Source: Loktanella fryxellensis
Lineage (GTDB): Bacteria > Pseudomonadota > Alphaproteobacteria > Rhodobacterales > Rhodobacteraceae
Assembly (NCBI RefSeq): GCF_900110065.1
Contig: NZ_FOCI01000012.1
Span: 47,558-111,557 of the forward strand
Length of the DNA: 64,000 bases
Direction of reading: 5' to 3'
Shown in pieces: positions 1 through 8,268 of this stretch; position 1 is the first letter of the stretch; every line of letters begins with the position of its first letter. A program made the position numbers and the translations under genes. Under the pieces are notes generated by a model. The model was not told where the DNA came from, ran no database searches, and saw nothing but the letters and a program-made list of their open reading frames with translations.

Positions 1-263
1 GGCGCCTGCCGCTGACGCCCGCCTATGACCGGCTGATCGACAGCGGCATCGCCGACATGAAGAATACCGGCGGCCGCACCGCGGGGTCGATCACGGCGGC
101 GCAGTTCCTGAAACGCTTCGTCAAGGACGACGTGCCGTGGTGCCATCTGGACATAGCTGGCATGGCGTCGGTGAAACACGACACGCCGCTGGCACCCAAG
201 GGTGCGACGGGCTGGGGCGTCATGGCGCTGAACCGCCTGATCGCCGACCGCTTCGAGGGGTAG
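1..263 (+). CDS. pepA: Leucyl aminopeptidase (M17), C-terminal end only
   Basis: The reading frame enters from the left edge and ends with TAG at 261-263. The visible 86 residues contain [16 protein letters not shown] and the [10 protein letters not shown] stretch, which match the C-terminal catalytic domain of cytosolic M17 leucyl aminopeptidases. These are hexameric, metal-dependent enzymes that remove N-terminal residues from peptides. The NTDAEGR signature lies outside the window. The holC start follows after 6 bases, so the two genes are probably co-transcribed, the common pepA-holC order in proteobacteria. Confidence 0.88.
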   Translation, partial: RLPLTPAYDRLIDSGIADMKNTGGRTAGSITAAQFLKRFVKDDVPWCHLDIAGMASVKHDTPLAPKGATGWGVMALNRLIADRFEG

Positions 264-269
264 GGTGCC

Positions 270-734
270 GTGGGTGCGGTGTATTTCTATCACCTGACCG
301 ACAGCCCGCTTGAGGCGGTCCTGCCCATGCTGCTGGACCGTGCGCGCGGGCAGGGCTGGCGCGTGCTGGTGCGCGGGCGCGGTGCGGCGCTCTTAGACCG
401 TCTCGATCAGGCGCTGTGGGACGGGACCGAGGACGGCTTTCGCCCGCACGGTCTGGCGGGCGGGCCGCATGATGCGGATCAGCCGATCCTGCTGGGGGCG
501 GACGTGCCTGCGGACGGCTTTGCCTGCATGATGGCCGTCGACGGGGCCGAGGTGACGAGCGCCGAGGCGGCTGCGCTGGAACGGACCTGCATCCTGTTCG
601 ACGGTCAGGACGGCGACGCCGTGGCCCGCGCGCGCGTCCAGTGGAAGGCGATGACCGCCAACGCGATCCTGGCCCAATACTGGGCGCAGGAGAATGGCGC
701 CTGGGTCAAGAAGGCTGAGACGCCAACGCCTTAG
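270..734 (+). CDS. holC: DNA polymerase III subunit chi
   Basis: 154 residues, GTG start 6 bases after the pepA stop. The N-terminus (FYHLTDSPLEAVLPMLLDRA) and the central ALLDRLDQALW and later QPILLG segments are those of HolC. This clamp-loader accessory subunit pairs with psi and contacts single-strand-binding protein at the replication fork. The C-terminal AQYWAQENGAWVKK is also typical. Its stop codon overlaps the stop of the small convergent lipoprotein gene on the other strand. Confidence 0.88.
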   Translation: MGAVYFYHLTDSPLEAVLPMLLDRARGQGWRVLVRGRGAALLDRLDQALWDGTEDGFRPHGLAGGPHDADQPILLGADVPADGFACMMAVDGAEVTSAEAAALERTCILFDGQDGDAVARARVQWKAMTANAILAQYWAQENGAWVKKAETPTP

Positions 735-829
735 AAGGCGAAGCTGCTGTCGAAATCCTCCGGCAGGACAGGCGTTGTCGCACAGGCGGCGAGGGTAACC
801 AGCAGGGTCAGGATCATCAGGGTTTTCAT
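731..829 (-). CDS. Very small lipoprotein (32 aa)
   Basis: A 33-codon frame with a hydrophobic signal (MKTLMILTLLVTLAAC) ending in the lipobox LAAC, so the predicted mature lipoprotein is only about 17 residues, CATTPVLPEDFDSSFAF. A GGTGAG ribosome-binding sequence precedes the ATG and overlaps the stop of the upstream protease gene; the genes are 5 bases apart and probably one transcript. It resembles the tiny entericidin-like or YbjP-like lipoproteins in size only, and no family was recognised. Its stop overlaps the holC stop on the opposite strand. Confidence 0.6.
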   Translation of the reverse strand: MKTLMILTLLVTLAACATTPVLPEDFDSSFAF

Positions 830-834
830 GGCAC

Positions 835-1413
835 TCACCGGGTCAGGATCAGCGCATCACCGCTGATCTGGATGTTGGAGAAATTGCGCAGATAGCTCAT
901 GCCCAAAAGCGAGCCGTCCATCTGCCCTTCGTTCACGATGGCCTGAACGCCGGTATCGGTCAGATCACCGAGGCTCACGCTGTCCAGCGTCACCTGTGCC
1001 GTCCCCACCACGCCATTGGCCGTGCTGGCCTGCCCGAGGTAGCGCAGCCCGTCCACGTCGATCCCCAAGGCTGCCGCGTCGTCGCGGCTCAGCACCATCT
1101 GGCTGGCACCCGTATCCACCATGAAGGTCAGCGGCATGCCGTTCACGGTGGCGCGGGCATAGTAATGGCCGTCCGCCTGCAGCGGCAGCACGATCTGGCC
1201 GTCCGTGCCCACGCTTTGCTGCGATGCGACGCTGTTGCGGATGTCGCCCCACAGACCGACCGCAGCGATCACGCCGACAAAGATCAGGCCCCAGATGCCC
1301 GCCTGCTGCGCGACGCGGCCCATGTTGCGACGATGCGACAACAGATAACTGCCGGCGATCACCGCGACGAGCAGCGACAGATAGGCGACCTGCATGATCT
1401 GATCCGTGTTCAT
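835..1413 (-). CDS. Membrane-anchored retropepsin-like aspartic protease
   Basis: 192 residues. There is an N-terminal hydrophobic segment (about 8-26), a second one (about 38-56), then a single-domain clan AA aspartic protease with the catalytic motif FMVDTGASQMVLS near residue 115. This is the TIGR02281-type family of periplasm-facing retropepsin-like proteins of alphaproteobacteria. Such enzymes act as homodimers because each chain supplies one aspartate. The substrate is unknown. It lies 16 bases downstream of marC-like and 5 bases upstream of the small lipoprotein, suggesting a three-gene operon. Confidence 0.8.
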   Translation of the reverse strand: MNTDQIMQVAYLSLLVAVIAGSYLLSHRRNMGRVAQQAGIWGLIFVGVIAAVGLWGDIRNSVASQQSVGTDGQIVLPLQADGHYYARATVNGMPLTFMVDTGASQMVLSRDDAAALGIDVDGLRYLGQASTANGVVGTAQVTLDSVSLGDLTDTGVQAIVNEGQMDGSLLGMSYLRNFSNIQISGDALILTR

Positions 1414-1429
1414 GGCCCCGATATAGGGA

Positions 1430-2059
1430 TCAGAACGTCAGATCGAAACCCCGCAACCCATCAAGGATGAACTGTACCGACAACGCTGCCAGCAGCATCC
1501 CCAGCAGACGCGTCACCACGTTGATCCCGGTCTTGCCCAGCAGGCGTTCCAGCATCCCCGCCGCCATGAACAGCGCGAACACGATGCCGATGACGATGAC
1601 CATGACGCCCAGCACGGCACCGACGCCCAGCGCGCTGTCCGCCTGACCCGTCAGCAGGATGATCGTGGCGATCGCCCCCGGTCCCGCGATCAGGGGAATG
1701 GCAAGGGGGAAGATCGAGGGGTCGTGGCCAGGGTCGTCATGCGCCTCGTCCGCGTTGTCCTGACGCCGCGCCTGACGCCGCTCGAACAGCATGTCGAGTG
1801 CGGTGATGAACAGCAGCACACCGCCAGCGATCTGGAACGCGGGCATCGAGATGCCGATGAAGGCCAGCAGCGCTTCTCCGAAGAAGGCGAACAGCAACAG
1901 CAGGCCGATGGACACCAGACACGCCCGGATGGCGATGGCGCGGCGCTGCGCGGACGTCATGCCCTGCGTCATGGCGATGAATAGCGGCGCCAGACCGATG
2001 GGATCGATGACGATGAACATGGCCGTGAAGGCGGCGATCAGGGCGGGCAGGTCGGTCAT
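1430..2059 (-). CDS. MarC family integral membrane protein
   Basis: 209 residues with six hydrophobic segments. The DPIGLAPLFIAMTQGM stretch near the N-terminus and PLAIPLIAGPGAIATIILL near residue 120 are MarC (UPF0056) signatures. A charged cytoplasmic loop (RRQARRQDNADEAHDD) lies between helices 3 and 4. The family has no proven transport function despite the name, which comes from the E. coli mar locus. It heads a likely operon with the aspartic protease and the small lipoprotein. Confidence 0.85.
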   Translation of the reverse strand: MTDLPALIAAFTAMFIVIDPIGLAPLFIAMTQGMTSAQRRAIAIRACLVSIGLLLLFAFFGEALLAFIGISMPAFQIAGGVLLFITALDMLFERRQARRQDNADEAHDDPGHDPSIFPLAIPLIAGPGAIATIILLTGQADSALGVGAVLGVMVIVIGIVFALFMAAGMLERLLGKTGINVVTRLLGMLLAALSVQFILDGLRGFDLTF

Positions 2060-2163
2060 GGGTGCGGGCCTCTGGATGCCTCTCGGGTGAACTTGGCTCC
2101 GCCAAACTACTGCGGCGGGCGTTTATCTTGTCAGTTGAATGGGATGCAGGGCGCGGTTCATGC

Positions 2164-2212
2164 GGCTGCCCCCGGACCCTCCGGGGGGAGTATTTGACAA
2201 AAAGCGAGGAGG
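2164..2212 (+). repeat. Dispersed palindromic element, copy A
   Basis: An intergenic block with a GC-rich hairpin, CCCCCGGA (2169-2176) paired with TCCGGGGG (2180-2187), then GAGTATTTGACAAAAAG and a purine-rich GCGAGGAGG. The same layout recurs at 14271-14329 and, on the minus strand, at 50791-50864. Here it sits just past the stop of the ABC-F gene and could also act as its terminator. Similar GGAGTATTT-containing elements are, as far as I know, common between genes in Rhodobacteraceae. Confidence 0.6.
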
Positions 2213-2216
2213 CGGG

Positions 2217-4070
2217 TCACGCCTTTTCCGCCTTCTCCAGCTTTTCGAGCGAGGCCATCCACATGGACTCCGCGCGCGACAGGCCGTCCATGACCTCGGC
2301 GTATTTCTTGTTCCACGTCGCCAGCTCGCCGATGCGGGCATCCTCGTACAGCGCGGGGTCGGCCAGCTTCTTGGCCAGCTTGTCGCGCATGTCGTTGATC
2401 TTGGCCACGCGTTCCTCGTTCTTGCGGGCATCGGCGCGCAGGGCGAGGATTTCGTCGCGGGTGGGTTTGACCACCTTGGGGGCGGCGGGTTTGTTCGTGT
2501 TGGCGGGCTTTTCGGGCGTCAACAGCATCCGGCGGTAGCTGTCGAGGTCGTCGTCAAAGGGCTTCACATGCCCGCCCTTCACCAGCCACAATCGGTCCGC
2601 GACCATGCTCAGTAGGTGCATGTCGTGGCTGACAAGGATGACGGCGCCGGAATAGGCGGTCAGCGCCTCCACCAGCGCCTCGCGGGACTCGATGTCGAGG
2701 TGGTTGGTCGGCTCGTCGAGGATCAGCAGGTGCGGCGCGGGCAGGGTGGCCAGCAGCAGGGAAAGACGCGCCTTCTGACCGCCAGACAGGCGACCCACGG
2801 CGGTGTCGGCCTGATCGGCGCCGAGGCCGAAGCCGGCCAGGCGCGCGCGCAGTTTCGCCTGACCTTCCTCCGCGCGTTCGCGCAGCAGGTGTTCCAGCGG
2901 CGTCTCCTCGATCCTGAGCTCGTCCACCTGATGCTGGGCGAAGAAGCCGATCCGCAGCTTGTTCGACGTGACCATCGTGCCACGCGCCAACTCAAGTCGG
3001 TTCGACAGCATCTTGGACAGTGTTGATTTGCCCTCTCCGTTGCGACCCAGTAGGGCGATGCGGTCGTCCTGGTCGATGCGCAGGTTCAGGTCGTGCAGCA
3101 CGATGGTGTTGCCATAGCCCACGGCGCCGCCTTCGACGCTGATGATGGGGGGCGACAGCTCCTCCGGCTCCGGAAAGGTGAAGACCGTGCGCGCCGCATC
3201 TGCGGGCACACGGATCGTTTCCATCTTTTCCAAGGCCTTCACGCGGGATTGCGCCTGCTTGGCCTTGGACGCCTTCGCCTTGAAGCGGTCCACGAATTTC
3301 TGCAGGTGCTCGCGCTTGGCGTCCTGCTTTTTTGCGGCGGATGTCAGCAGCGCGATCTTTTCGCTGCGCTGGCGGGCGAACTGGTCGTAGGTGCCGGTGT
3401 AGTAGATCAGCCCCTTGTTCTCGAGGTGCAGGATGCCGCCGACGGACCGGTTCAACAGCTCGCGGTCGTGGCTGACGATCAGGACCGTGTGGGGATACTT
3501 GGCGATATACGCCTCCAGCCACAGCGCCCCTTCGAGGTCGAGGTAGTTGGTCGGCTCGTCCAGCAGCAGCAGGTCGGGTTCGGAGAAGAGCACCGCGGCG
3601 AGGGCCACGCGCATCCGCCAGCCACCGGAGAAGGCGGAACAGGGCATGCGCTGTTCCTCGTCGGTGAAGCCAAGACCCTTGAGGATGGTCGACGCCCGGC
3701 CTTCTGCGCTCCACGCGTCGATGTCGGCGAGGCGGGTCTGCACCTCTGCGATGCGCATCGGATCGGTGGCGGTATCGGCCTCGGCCAGCAGCGCCTCGCG
3801 CTCTGCGTCCGCGCGCAGGACCGTATCGATCAGGCTGACCTCGTTGCCGGGCACCTCCTGGCTGACGCCGCCGATCTTCCAGCCGCGGGGCAGGCTGATC
3901 GTGCCGGTGTCCAGCACCATCTCGCCGCGGATGATGCGGAAGAGTGTGGTCTTGCCGGTGCCGTTGCGGCCAACGAGGCCGACCTTGTGACCCGTGGGGA
4001 TGGTGACGCTGGTGTGTTCCAGCAGCGTGCGGCCTTCGACGGAATATGTGATGTCTGAGATTTTGAGCAT
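2217..4070 (-). CDS. ABC-F family ATPase (tandem nucleotide-binding domains)
   Basis: 617 residues without membrane segments. Two ATP-binding cassettes are present: Walker A GRNGTGKTT (about 35), signature FSGGWRMR and Walker B LLLLDEPTNYLD in the first half; GRNGEGKST, LSGGQKARL and LLILDEPTNHLD in the second. A basic linker rich in KAKASKAKQ lies between them, and a charged coiled-coil tail (about 530-617) ends the protein. ABC-F proteins act on the ribosome, at the E site, rather than in transport. Length and tail fit the YheS/Uup side of the family; the exact subgroup is not assigned. Confidence 0.88.
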   Translation of the reverse strand: MLKISDITYSVEGRTLLEHTSVTIPTGHKVGLVGRNGTGKTTLFRIIRGEMVLDTGTISLPRGWKIGGVSQEVPGNEVSLIDTVLRADAEREALLAEADTATDPMRIAEVQTRLADIDAWSAEGRASTILKGLGFTDEEQRMPCSAFSGGWRMRVALAAVLFSEPDLLLLDEPTNYLDLEGALWLEAYIAKYPHTVLIVSHDRELLNRSVGGILHLENKGLIYYTGTYDQFARQRSEKIALLTSAAKKQDAKREHLQKFVDRFKAKASKAKQAQSRVKALEKMETIRVPADAARTVFTFPEPEELSPPIISVEGGAVGYGNTIVLHDLNLRIDQDDRIALLGRNGEGKSTLSKMLSNRLELARGTMVTSNKLRIGFFAQHQVDELRIEETPLEHLLRERAEEGQAKLRARLAGFGLGADQADTAVGRLSGGQKARLSLLLATLPAPHLLILDEPTNHLDIESREALVEALTAYSGAVILVSHDMHLLSMVADRLWLVKGGHVKPFDDDLDSYRRMLLTPEKPANTNKPAAPKVVKPTRDEILALRADARKNEERVAKINDMRDKLAKKLADPALYEDARIGELATWNKKYAEVMDGLSRAESMWMASLEKLEKAEKA

Positions 4071-4112
4071 GGCCGCCGCATAGCAGGTGCGGCGGCCATG
4101 GGAAAGCAGGCT

Positions 4113-5552
4113 TTAGCGGCGTTCCGCCTCCACGTCGCGGTTCCAGATCGTGGGGTCGATGCCGCGGTTCAGGTCCGGGTGATCCTTGAACCGAAAGAGC
4201 GGCACGCGGCCCTGCGCCTTCTGGTCGAAGTAGTCGCGAGTCAGGCGTGCGACGGTCTTTGACAGGATCAGGATGGCGGTGATGTTGATGGTCGCCATGA
4301 CCGCCATGCTGGCGTCGGCCAGGTTGAACACCGCGCTGACGGGCTGCACCGCACCCCAGAACACCATCCCCATGACCGCCGCCTTCAGCACCAGCAGTGG
4401 CACCGTCTTGCCCAGCCCTAGGAACTCCATCGCGGATTCGGCATAGGAGTAGTTGCCGATGATCGAGGTGAAGGCGAAGAACAGGATCGCGATGGCAATG
4501 AAGATCGGACCGGCGGTGCCGATATGTTCCGACAATGCGTTCTGCGTCAGCACCATGCCCTGCGCGCCATCGGGACCGTAGTCCACCGCGCCTGACAGAA
4601 GGATCATCAACGCCGTGGCCGTGCAGATCACGATGGTGTCGATGAACACGCCAAGCCCCTGCACCAGCCCCTGGCTGGACGGATGATGCGGGTCGGGGAC
4701 GGCGGTGGCCGCGATGTTGGGGGCGGATCCCATCCCCGCCTCGTTGCTGAACAACCCGCGCTTCACGCCGTTCAGCAGGGCCGCGAGGATGCCGCCGGTG
4801 AACCCGCCCGCCGCCGCCTCGAACCCGAAGGCGGATTTTACGATCAGCGCCAGCATCGCCGGCACTTCGTCGATATCGATGATGATGACGTAGAGGGCGA
4901 CCAGCAGATAGATCCCGGCCATCGCCGGCACGATCCGTTCGGCGACCTTGGCGATCGACCGGATGCCGCCAAAGATCACGATGCCCGCAACCGCCGCCAC
5001 GCCCAGTCCGGTCATCCAGCCGGGAATGCCGAACGCCCCGGCCATGGATTCGGAAATCGAATTGCTTTGCACCGCTGAAAAGATCAGGCCGAAGCTCAGG
5101 ATCAGGCAGACGGAAAAGACATAGCCCATCGTGCGGCTGCCCACGCCGTTTGCCATGTAGAACGCCGGCCCGCCGCGGTACTGCCCTTCGCCGTTGCGCA
5201 CCTTGTACAGCTGCGCCAGCGTCGATTCCGCATAGGCGGTGGCCATGCCCAGCAGCGCCACGATCCACATCCAAAAGATCGCCCCCGGCCCGCCCAGATA
5301 GATCGCCACAGCAACCCCGGCGAGGTTGCCGGTGCCGACCCGGCTGGCGAGGCTTACGGTCAGGGCCTGCATCGGCGTGATGCCGTTGGCGGACGTGGCG
5401 CGTGATCCCGTGATGACGCGAAAATACTCGGGAAAGTGTCTGAACTGGATGAAGCCGAGGCGCAGGGTGAAGAACAGCCCCGTGCCGAGCAGGCCGTAAA
5501 CCAGCACGTAGTTCCACAGCACAGTGTTCAGGAAATCGACGATGGCATTCAC
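4113..5552 (-). CDS. Sodium:alanine/glycine symporter (AGCS family)
   Basis: 479 residues with about ten to eleven transmembrane helices. The GTGNLAGVAVAIYLGGPGAIFWMW segment near residue 75 (first 20: GTGNLAGVAVAIYLGGPGAI) and EAGMGSAPNIAATA near residue 270 are the family signatures. AGCS proteins import alanine or glycine with sodium at the inner membrane. It stands alone: 42 bases separate its end from the ABC-F start, and the upstream neighbour is the YceI gene on the same strand. Confidence 0.88.
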   Translation of the reverse strand: MNAIVDFLNTVLWNYVLVYGLLGTGLFFTLRLGFIQFRHFPEYFRVITGSRATSANGITPMQALTVSLASRVGTGNLAGVAVAIYLGGPGAIFWMWIVALLGMATAYAESTLAQLYKVRNGEGQYRGGPAFYMANGVGSRTMGYVFSVCLILSFGLIFSAVQSNSISESMAGAFGIPGWMTGLGVAAVAGIVIFGGIRSIAKVAERIVPAMAGIYLLVALYVIIIDIDEVPAMLALIVKSAFGFEAAAGGFTGGILAALLNGVKRGLFSNEAGMGSAPNIAATAVPDPHHPSSQGLVQGLGVFIDTIVICTATALMILLSGAVDYGPDGAQGMVLTQNALSEHIGTAGPIFIAIAILFFAFTSIIGNYSYAESAMEFLGLGKTVPLLVLKAAVMGMVFWGAVQPVSAVFNLADASMAVMATINITAILILSKTVARLTRDYFDQKAQGRVPLFRFKDHPDLNRGIDPTIWNRDVEAERR

Positions 5553-5651
5553 GGCGCGGCCCTTTTTACAACGGAAAGTGAACGGAGTGTAACGCTTGGC
5601 GCGGCCGCGACAATGTGCCGTTCACCATTTTGGACGCGCGGGGCGTGTCGG

Positions 5652-6287
5652 TCATTGCTCCACCGGTGCTGCCTCGACCGTCTGATCGCCGGTCCATTCC
5701 GTCTCGATCCGCACCGTCACCAGATCGCCGACGCCCATCGTGCTGCCTTCGGCGGGCACGCCGTAGCCCATCCCGAACGCGGTGCGGCTGAACGCGCCGG
5801 TTGCGGAAAACCCGATGCGGGCATGCGGCTCGAACTGACCGGCCAGCGAGTTGCCGTTGAACGTCGCCTGCAGGATGACGGGCTGCGTCATACCGTGCAG
5901 GGTCAGATCGCCGCTGATGTCGGCGGTCGTGTCGCCGGTCGGCGTGACGCCGGTGCTGACATAGCTGATCTGCGGAAACTGGTCGGCATCGAAGAAATTG
6001 GGGCCGAGCAATTCTTCGCGGAACCCCAGCGGCGGCGTCGGAAGATCGAGGGAGGCGACATTGACCGTTACCGACAGTTGCGCGCTGGCCTGGTCCGCGG
6101 GGTCGAGTTGCAGCGTTCCTTCCAGCGTGTCGAAGCCTGCGGTGTAATTGGACATCCCGATATGGTTGACCGAGAACGTCAGACTGGTGTGCGACGGATC
6201 GAGGGCGAAGGTCTGGGCTGGCGGCAGAGCGTCCTGCGCTGACAGTTGCGTGGCGCACAAGAGGGCGATGAGGAGGGGCAGGCGCAT
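5652..6287 (-). CDS. YceI family periplasmic lipocalin-like protein
   Basis: 211 residues from the chosen ATG, which has GGAGATA just upstream and opens a clear signal peptide ([18 protein letters not shown]). A longer upstream frame would put an implausible basic extension before the signal. The mature part has the YceI beta-barrel pattern: [20 protein letters not shown] at the start and [12 protein letters not shown] in the middle. YceI proteins bind polyisoprenoid-type lipids in a hydrophobic cavity; the ligand here is unknown. Confidence 0.87.
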   Translation of the reverse strand: MRLPLLIALLCATQLSAQDALPPAQTFALDPSHTSLTFSVNHIGMSNYTAGFDTLEGTLQLDPADQASAQLSVTVNVASLDLPTPPLGFREELLGPNFFDADQFPQISYVSTGVTPTGDTTADISGDLTLHGMTQPVILQATFNGNSLAGQFEPHARIGFSATGAFSRTAFGMGYGVPAEGSTMGVGDLVTVRIETEWTGDQTVEAAPVEQ

Positions 6288-6446
6288 GGCGGTATCTCCG
6301 TTTGGCTCACCCCCACAGAGCGCCGGGCGATGTCCTGCGTCAAGCACGGCAGACCGCGCCCGCGCCCTTTTCACCGCATCCCCCCCATGCTAGGGCACCG
6401 CCAGCAATCAGCGCCGCAGCGCGGCACCAACCCGAAAGAGGCACCC

Positions 6447-6869
6447 ATGGCCATCCAGCGCACGTTTTCGATCATCAAGCCCGACGCCACCAAGCGCAAC
6501 CTGACCGGCAAGATCGTCGCCAAGTTCGAGGATGCCGGCCTGCGCGTCGTCGCGTCCAAGCGCATCCACATGACGCTGGCACAGGCGCAGTCGTTCTACG
6601 GCGCACATTCCGAGCGCGGCTTCTTCGGCGAGCTGTGCGAATTCATGATCTCCGAGCCGGTCGTCGTGCAGGTGCTGGAAGGCGAGAACGCCATCCAGAA
6701 GAACCGAGACGTGATGGGTGCGACGAACCCCGCCGACGCGGCTGACGGCACCATCCGCAAGGAATTCGCACTCTCGATCGGCGAGAACTCGGTCCACGGG
6801 TCCGATTCGCCCGAAGCCGCCAAGGAAGAGATCGCATTCTTCTTCTCGGGCCTCGAACTGGTCGGCTGA
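6447..6869 (+). CDS. ndk: Nucleoside diphosphate kinase
   Basis: 140 residues, the usual length. It transfers the terminal phosphate of ATP to other nucleoside diphosphates through a phosphohistidine. The active-site region [16 protein letters not shown] carries the catalytic histidine (about 117), and the N-terminal [14 protein letters not shown] binds nucleotide. The ATG is preceded by GAAAGAGG. A hairpin terminator follows directly. Confidence 0.96.
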   Translation: MAIQRTFSIIKPDATKRNLTGKIVAKFEDAGLRVVASKRIHMTLAQAQSFYGAHSERGFFGELCEFMISEPVVVQVLEGENAIQKNRDVMGATNPADAADGTIRKEFALSIGENSVHGSDSPEAAKEEIAFFFSGLELVG

Positions 6870-6878
6870 AGACGAAGA

Positions 6879-6901
6879 AGGCGGGCCATCAGCCCGCCTT
6901 C
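6879..6901. terminator. Bidirectional terminator between ndk and DUF4112 gene
   Basis: Perfect inverted repeat AAGGCGGGC / GCCCGCCTT around the loop CATCA, lying between two convergent genes. The T-tract is weak on the plus side. Confidence 0.7.
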
Positions 6902-6907
6902 ACCTTG

Positions 6908-7279
6908 TCATGCGAACTGGGGCTGTCCGACCGGGACGGCCCCTTTGCGTTCCAGATGCGACCGCAGCATCGCCACGTTGCGGCGGTTCGCCTTGAACTT
7001 GGCGTCGAACAGATCGCCAAGGACGGGCACCATGCCGATCAGCCCTTCGGTCAGCGTGTTCGCCATCATCCGGCCCACCAGGTGCGACGGTGCACCCATG
7101 CGGCGCGCCTCGTTGATGATGAACAGCGACGGCACCAGCGTCAGCAGATCGCCGACCACAGGCACCAGACCGACGATCGCGTCGTATCCGACCCGCAGCC
7201 CGATCACCGGAATGCGGAACAGCGTGTCCATGCGATGCGCCAACCCCTCGAGGCGGGCCAGACGGGCAGCCGTGTCCAT
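6908..7279 (-). CDS. DUF4112 domain-containing protein
   Basis: 123 residues. The pattern RIPVIGLRVGYDAIVGLVPVVGD and later EGLIGMVPVLGDLFDAKFKANRRN is the DUF4112 signature: two hydrophobic hairpins, each ending in a P-V-(V/L)-G-D turn. The protein is probably membrane-associated; no function is known. Its ATG overlaps the TGA of the YqaE gene by one base (TGATG), so the two are translationally coupled. Confidence 0.82.
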   Translation of the reverse strand: MDTAARLARLEGLAHRMDTLFRIPVIGLRVGYDAIVGLVPVVGDLLTLVPSLFIINEARRMGAPSHLVGRMMANTLTEGLIGMVPVLGDLFDAKFKANRRNVAMLRSHLERKGAVPVGQPQFA

Positions 7280-7452
7280 CAGGCGTGCCGCGGGCCGGTG
7301 CGGGCGATGACCCAGATCGCGTGGACCAGACCCGGGAAGTAGCCCAGAATCGTCAACACGACGTTGATCCAGAAATGCTTGCCAAGGCCGACCTGCAGGA
7401 ACACGCCCAGCGGCGGGATGATGACGGACAGGATGATACGGATGAGGTCCAT
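7279..7452 (-). CDS. YqaE/Pmp3 family small membrane protein
   Basis: 57 residues from the ATG at 7452 (an in-frame ATG at 7470 would add MKGVLH). Two transmembrane helices with the family motif IIPPLGVFLQVG and then LTILGYFPGLVHAIWVI. Pmp3/YqaE proteolipids are stress-associated proteins of the plasma membrane in yeast, plants and bacteria. It is coupled to the DUF4112 gene downstream. Confidence 0.86.
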   Translation of the reverse strand: MDLIRIILSVIIPPLGVFLQVGLGKHFWINVVLTILGYFPGLVHAIWVIARTGPRHA

Positions 7453-7520
7453 GTGCAGGACGCCTTTCATGATGCGTTTTCAGGCCCCCAACGCAGTCGG
7501 ACCTGCGCGGTTCCATCGGA

Positions 7521-7883
7521 TCACTTGCGCAGGTGGCGGTCGGTGACGCCGATCCGGTCCAGAAACGCCTCCAGCTCCGTACGGACCGGGTCCGCGTGGC
7601 TGGCCTTCAACGCGTCGAACTGCACACGCATTGCGTCCTTCTCTGCGCCCTTGCAGTCGTTCCACGGACGCCCCTGCAGCGCCATGTGCAGGACGTAATA
7701 GCTGATGAAGTGGGGGGCGAAACCGTTGGCCAGCAGGCGGGCATAGGCGGCGTCGGCGCCAAGGGCGCGCAGCGTTTCCGCATCCGGTACGCCTGCGGCG
7801 GTCAAAGCGGCCTCCATCGCTGGGCCGAGGTTGCGGATGCTGGAAATGGCGGTCAAGGGCGCACCTCGCGGGGTCTGCGCCAA
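7521..7883 (-). CDS. TfoX C-terminal domain protein
   Basis: 120 residues. The ISSIRNLGPAMEAALTAAGV start, the LRALGADAAYARLLANG middle and the later LHMALQGRPWNDCK segment are the TfoX/Sxy C-terminal domain, a helix-hairpin-helix-like module. The N-terminal TfoX domain of gammaproteobacterial competence regulators is absent, as is usual in alphaproteobacterial stand-alone versions. A role in competence is therefore not implied. Confidence 0.8.
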   Translation of the reverse strand: MAQTPRGAPLTAISSIRNLGPAMEAALTAAGVPDAETLRALGADAAYARLLANGFAPHFISYYVLHMALQGRPWNDCKGAEKDAMRVQFDALKASHADPVRTELEAFLDRIGVTDRHLRK

Positions 7884-7935
7884 CCATAGGGAGTCCGCAT
7901 CGCCACGTCACGGCGGCGATGCGGGTCGGGTGCCA

Positions 7936-8115
7936 TCAGATGCTGGCGAAATCCCGAAAGAGAGGGAGTGGCTGACCCTGCTGACGCTGCTCGGCGCCGC
8001 TTTGGGTCTGCTGATCCGTCACGAATGTCGTGCCTGTCTGCTGCTGCTGCGGGGTGACGTCACCCTGCTGTTGCTGGTCGTCCGCCATTTGAGAGGCGTT
8101 GTGTTGGCTGGGCAT
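7936..8115 (-). CDS. Hypothetical glutamine-rich 59-residue protein
   Basis: The ATG at 8115 is preceded by AGGACC. The product is polar and low-complexity (MADDQQQQGDVTPQQQQTG) and ends PLPLFRDFASI, with no signal or membrane segment. No family was recognised. The Q runs come from CAG codons, which can give chance frames, but the ribosome-binding site and the non-repetitive tail favour a real gene. Confidence 0.42.
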   Translation of the reverse strand: MPSQHNASQMADDQQQQGDVTPQQQQTGTTFVTDQQTQSGAEQRQQGQPLPLFRDFASI

Positions 8116-8268
8116 TTTGGGTCCTGATGAATGGCCGTCGGTGGGTCTGGTCTGCAATCCTTGGCCCGTCAGAGGGCTTGTGGACAAGTGTGAACTGCTT
8201 CGCTGTCGCGCAAGTGACACGACTGTGGCGCGATTAGGGCAATTCTGCTGCCATGACCCGACCCGATT

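Noticed and set aside
2992..5517. 841-residue open frame on the minus strand overlapping the ABC-F and symporter genes
   Set aside because: Arg/Pro/Gly-rich composition typical of an out-of-frame reading of GC-rich genes; no family features, and both true genes are clear.
7981..8080. CTG-rich run as a possible microsatellite
   Set aside because: It is explained by Gln codons in the small glutamine-rich frame and is not a regular tandem array.
8176..8192. TTGTGGACAAG resembling a DnaA box
   Set aside because: A single site with an imperfect match, no cluster, no AT-rich unwinding element and no dnaA/parB neighbours.
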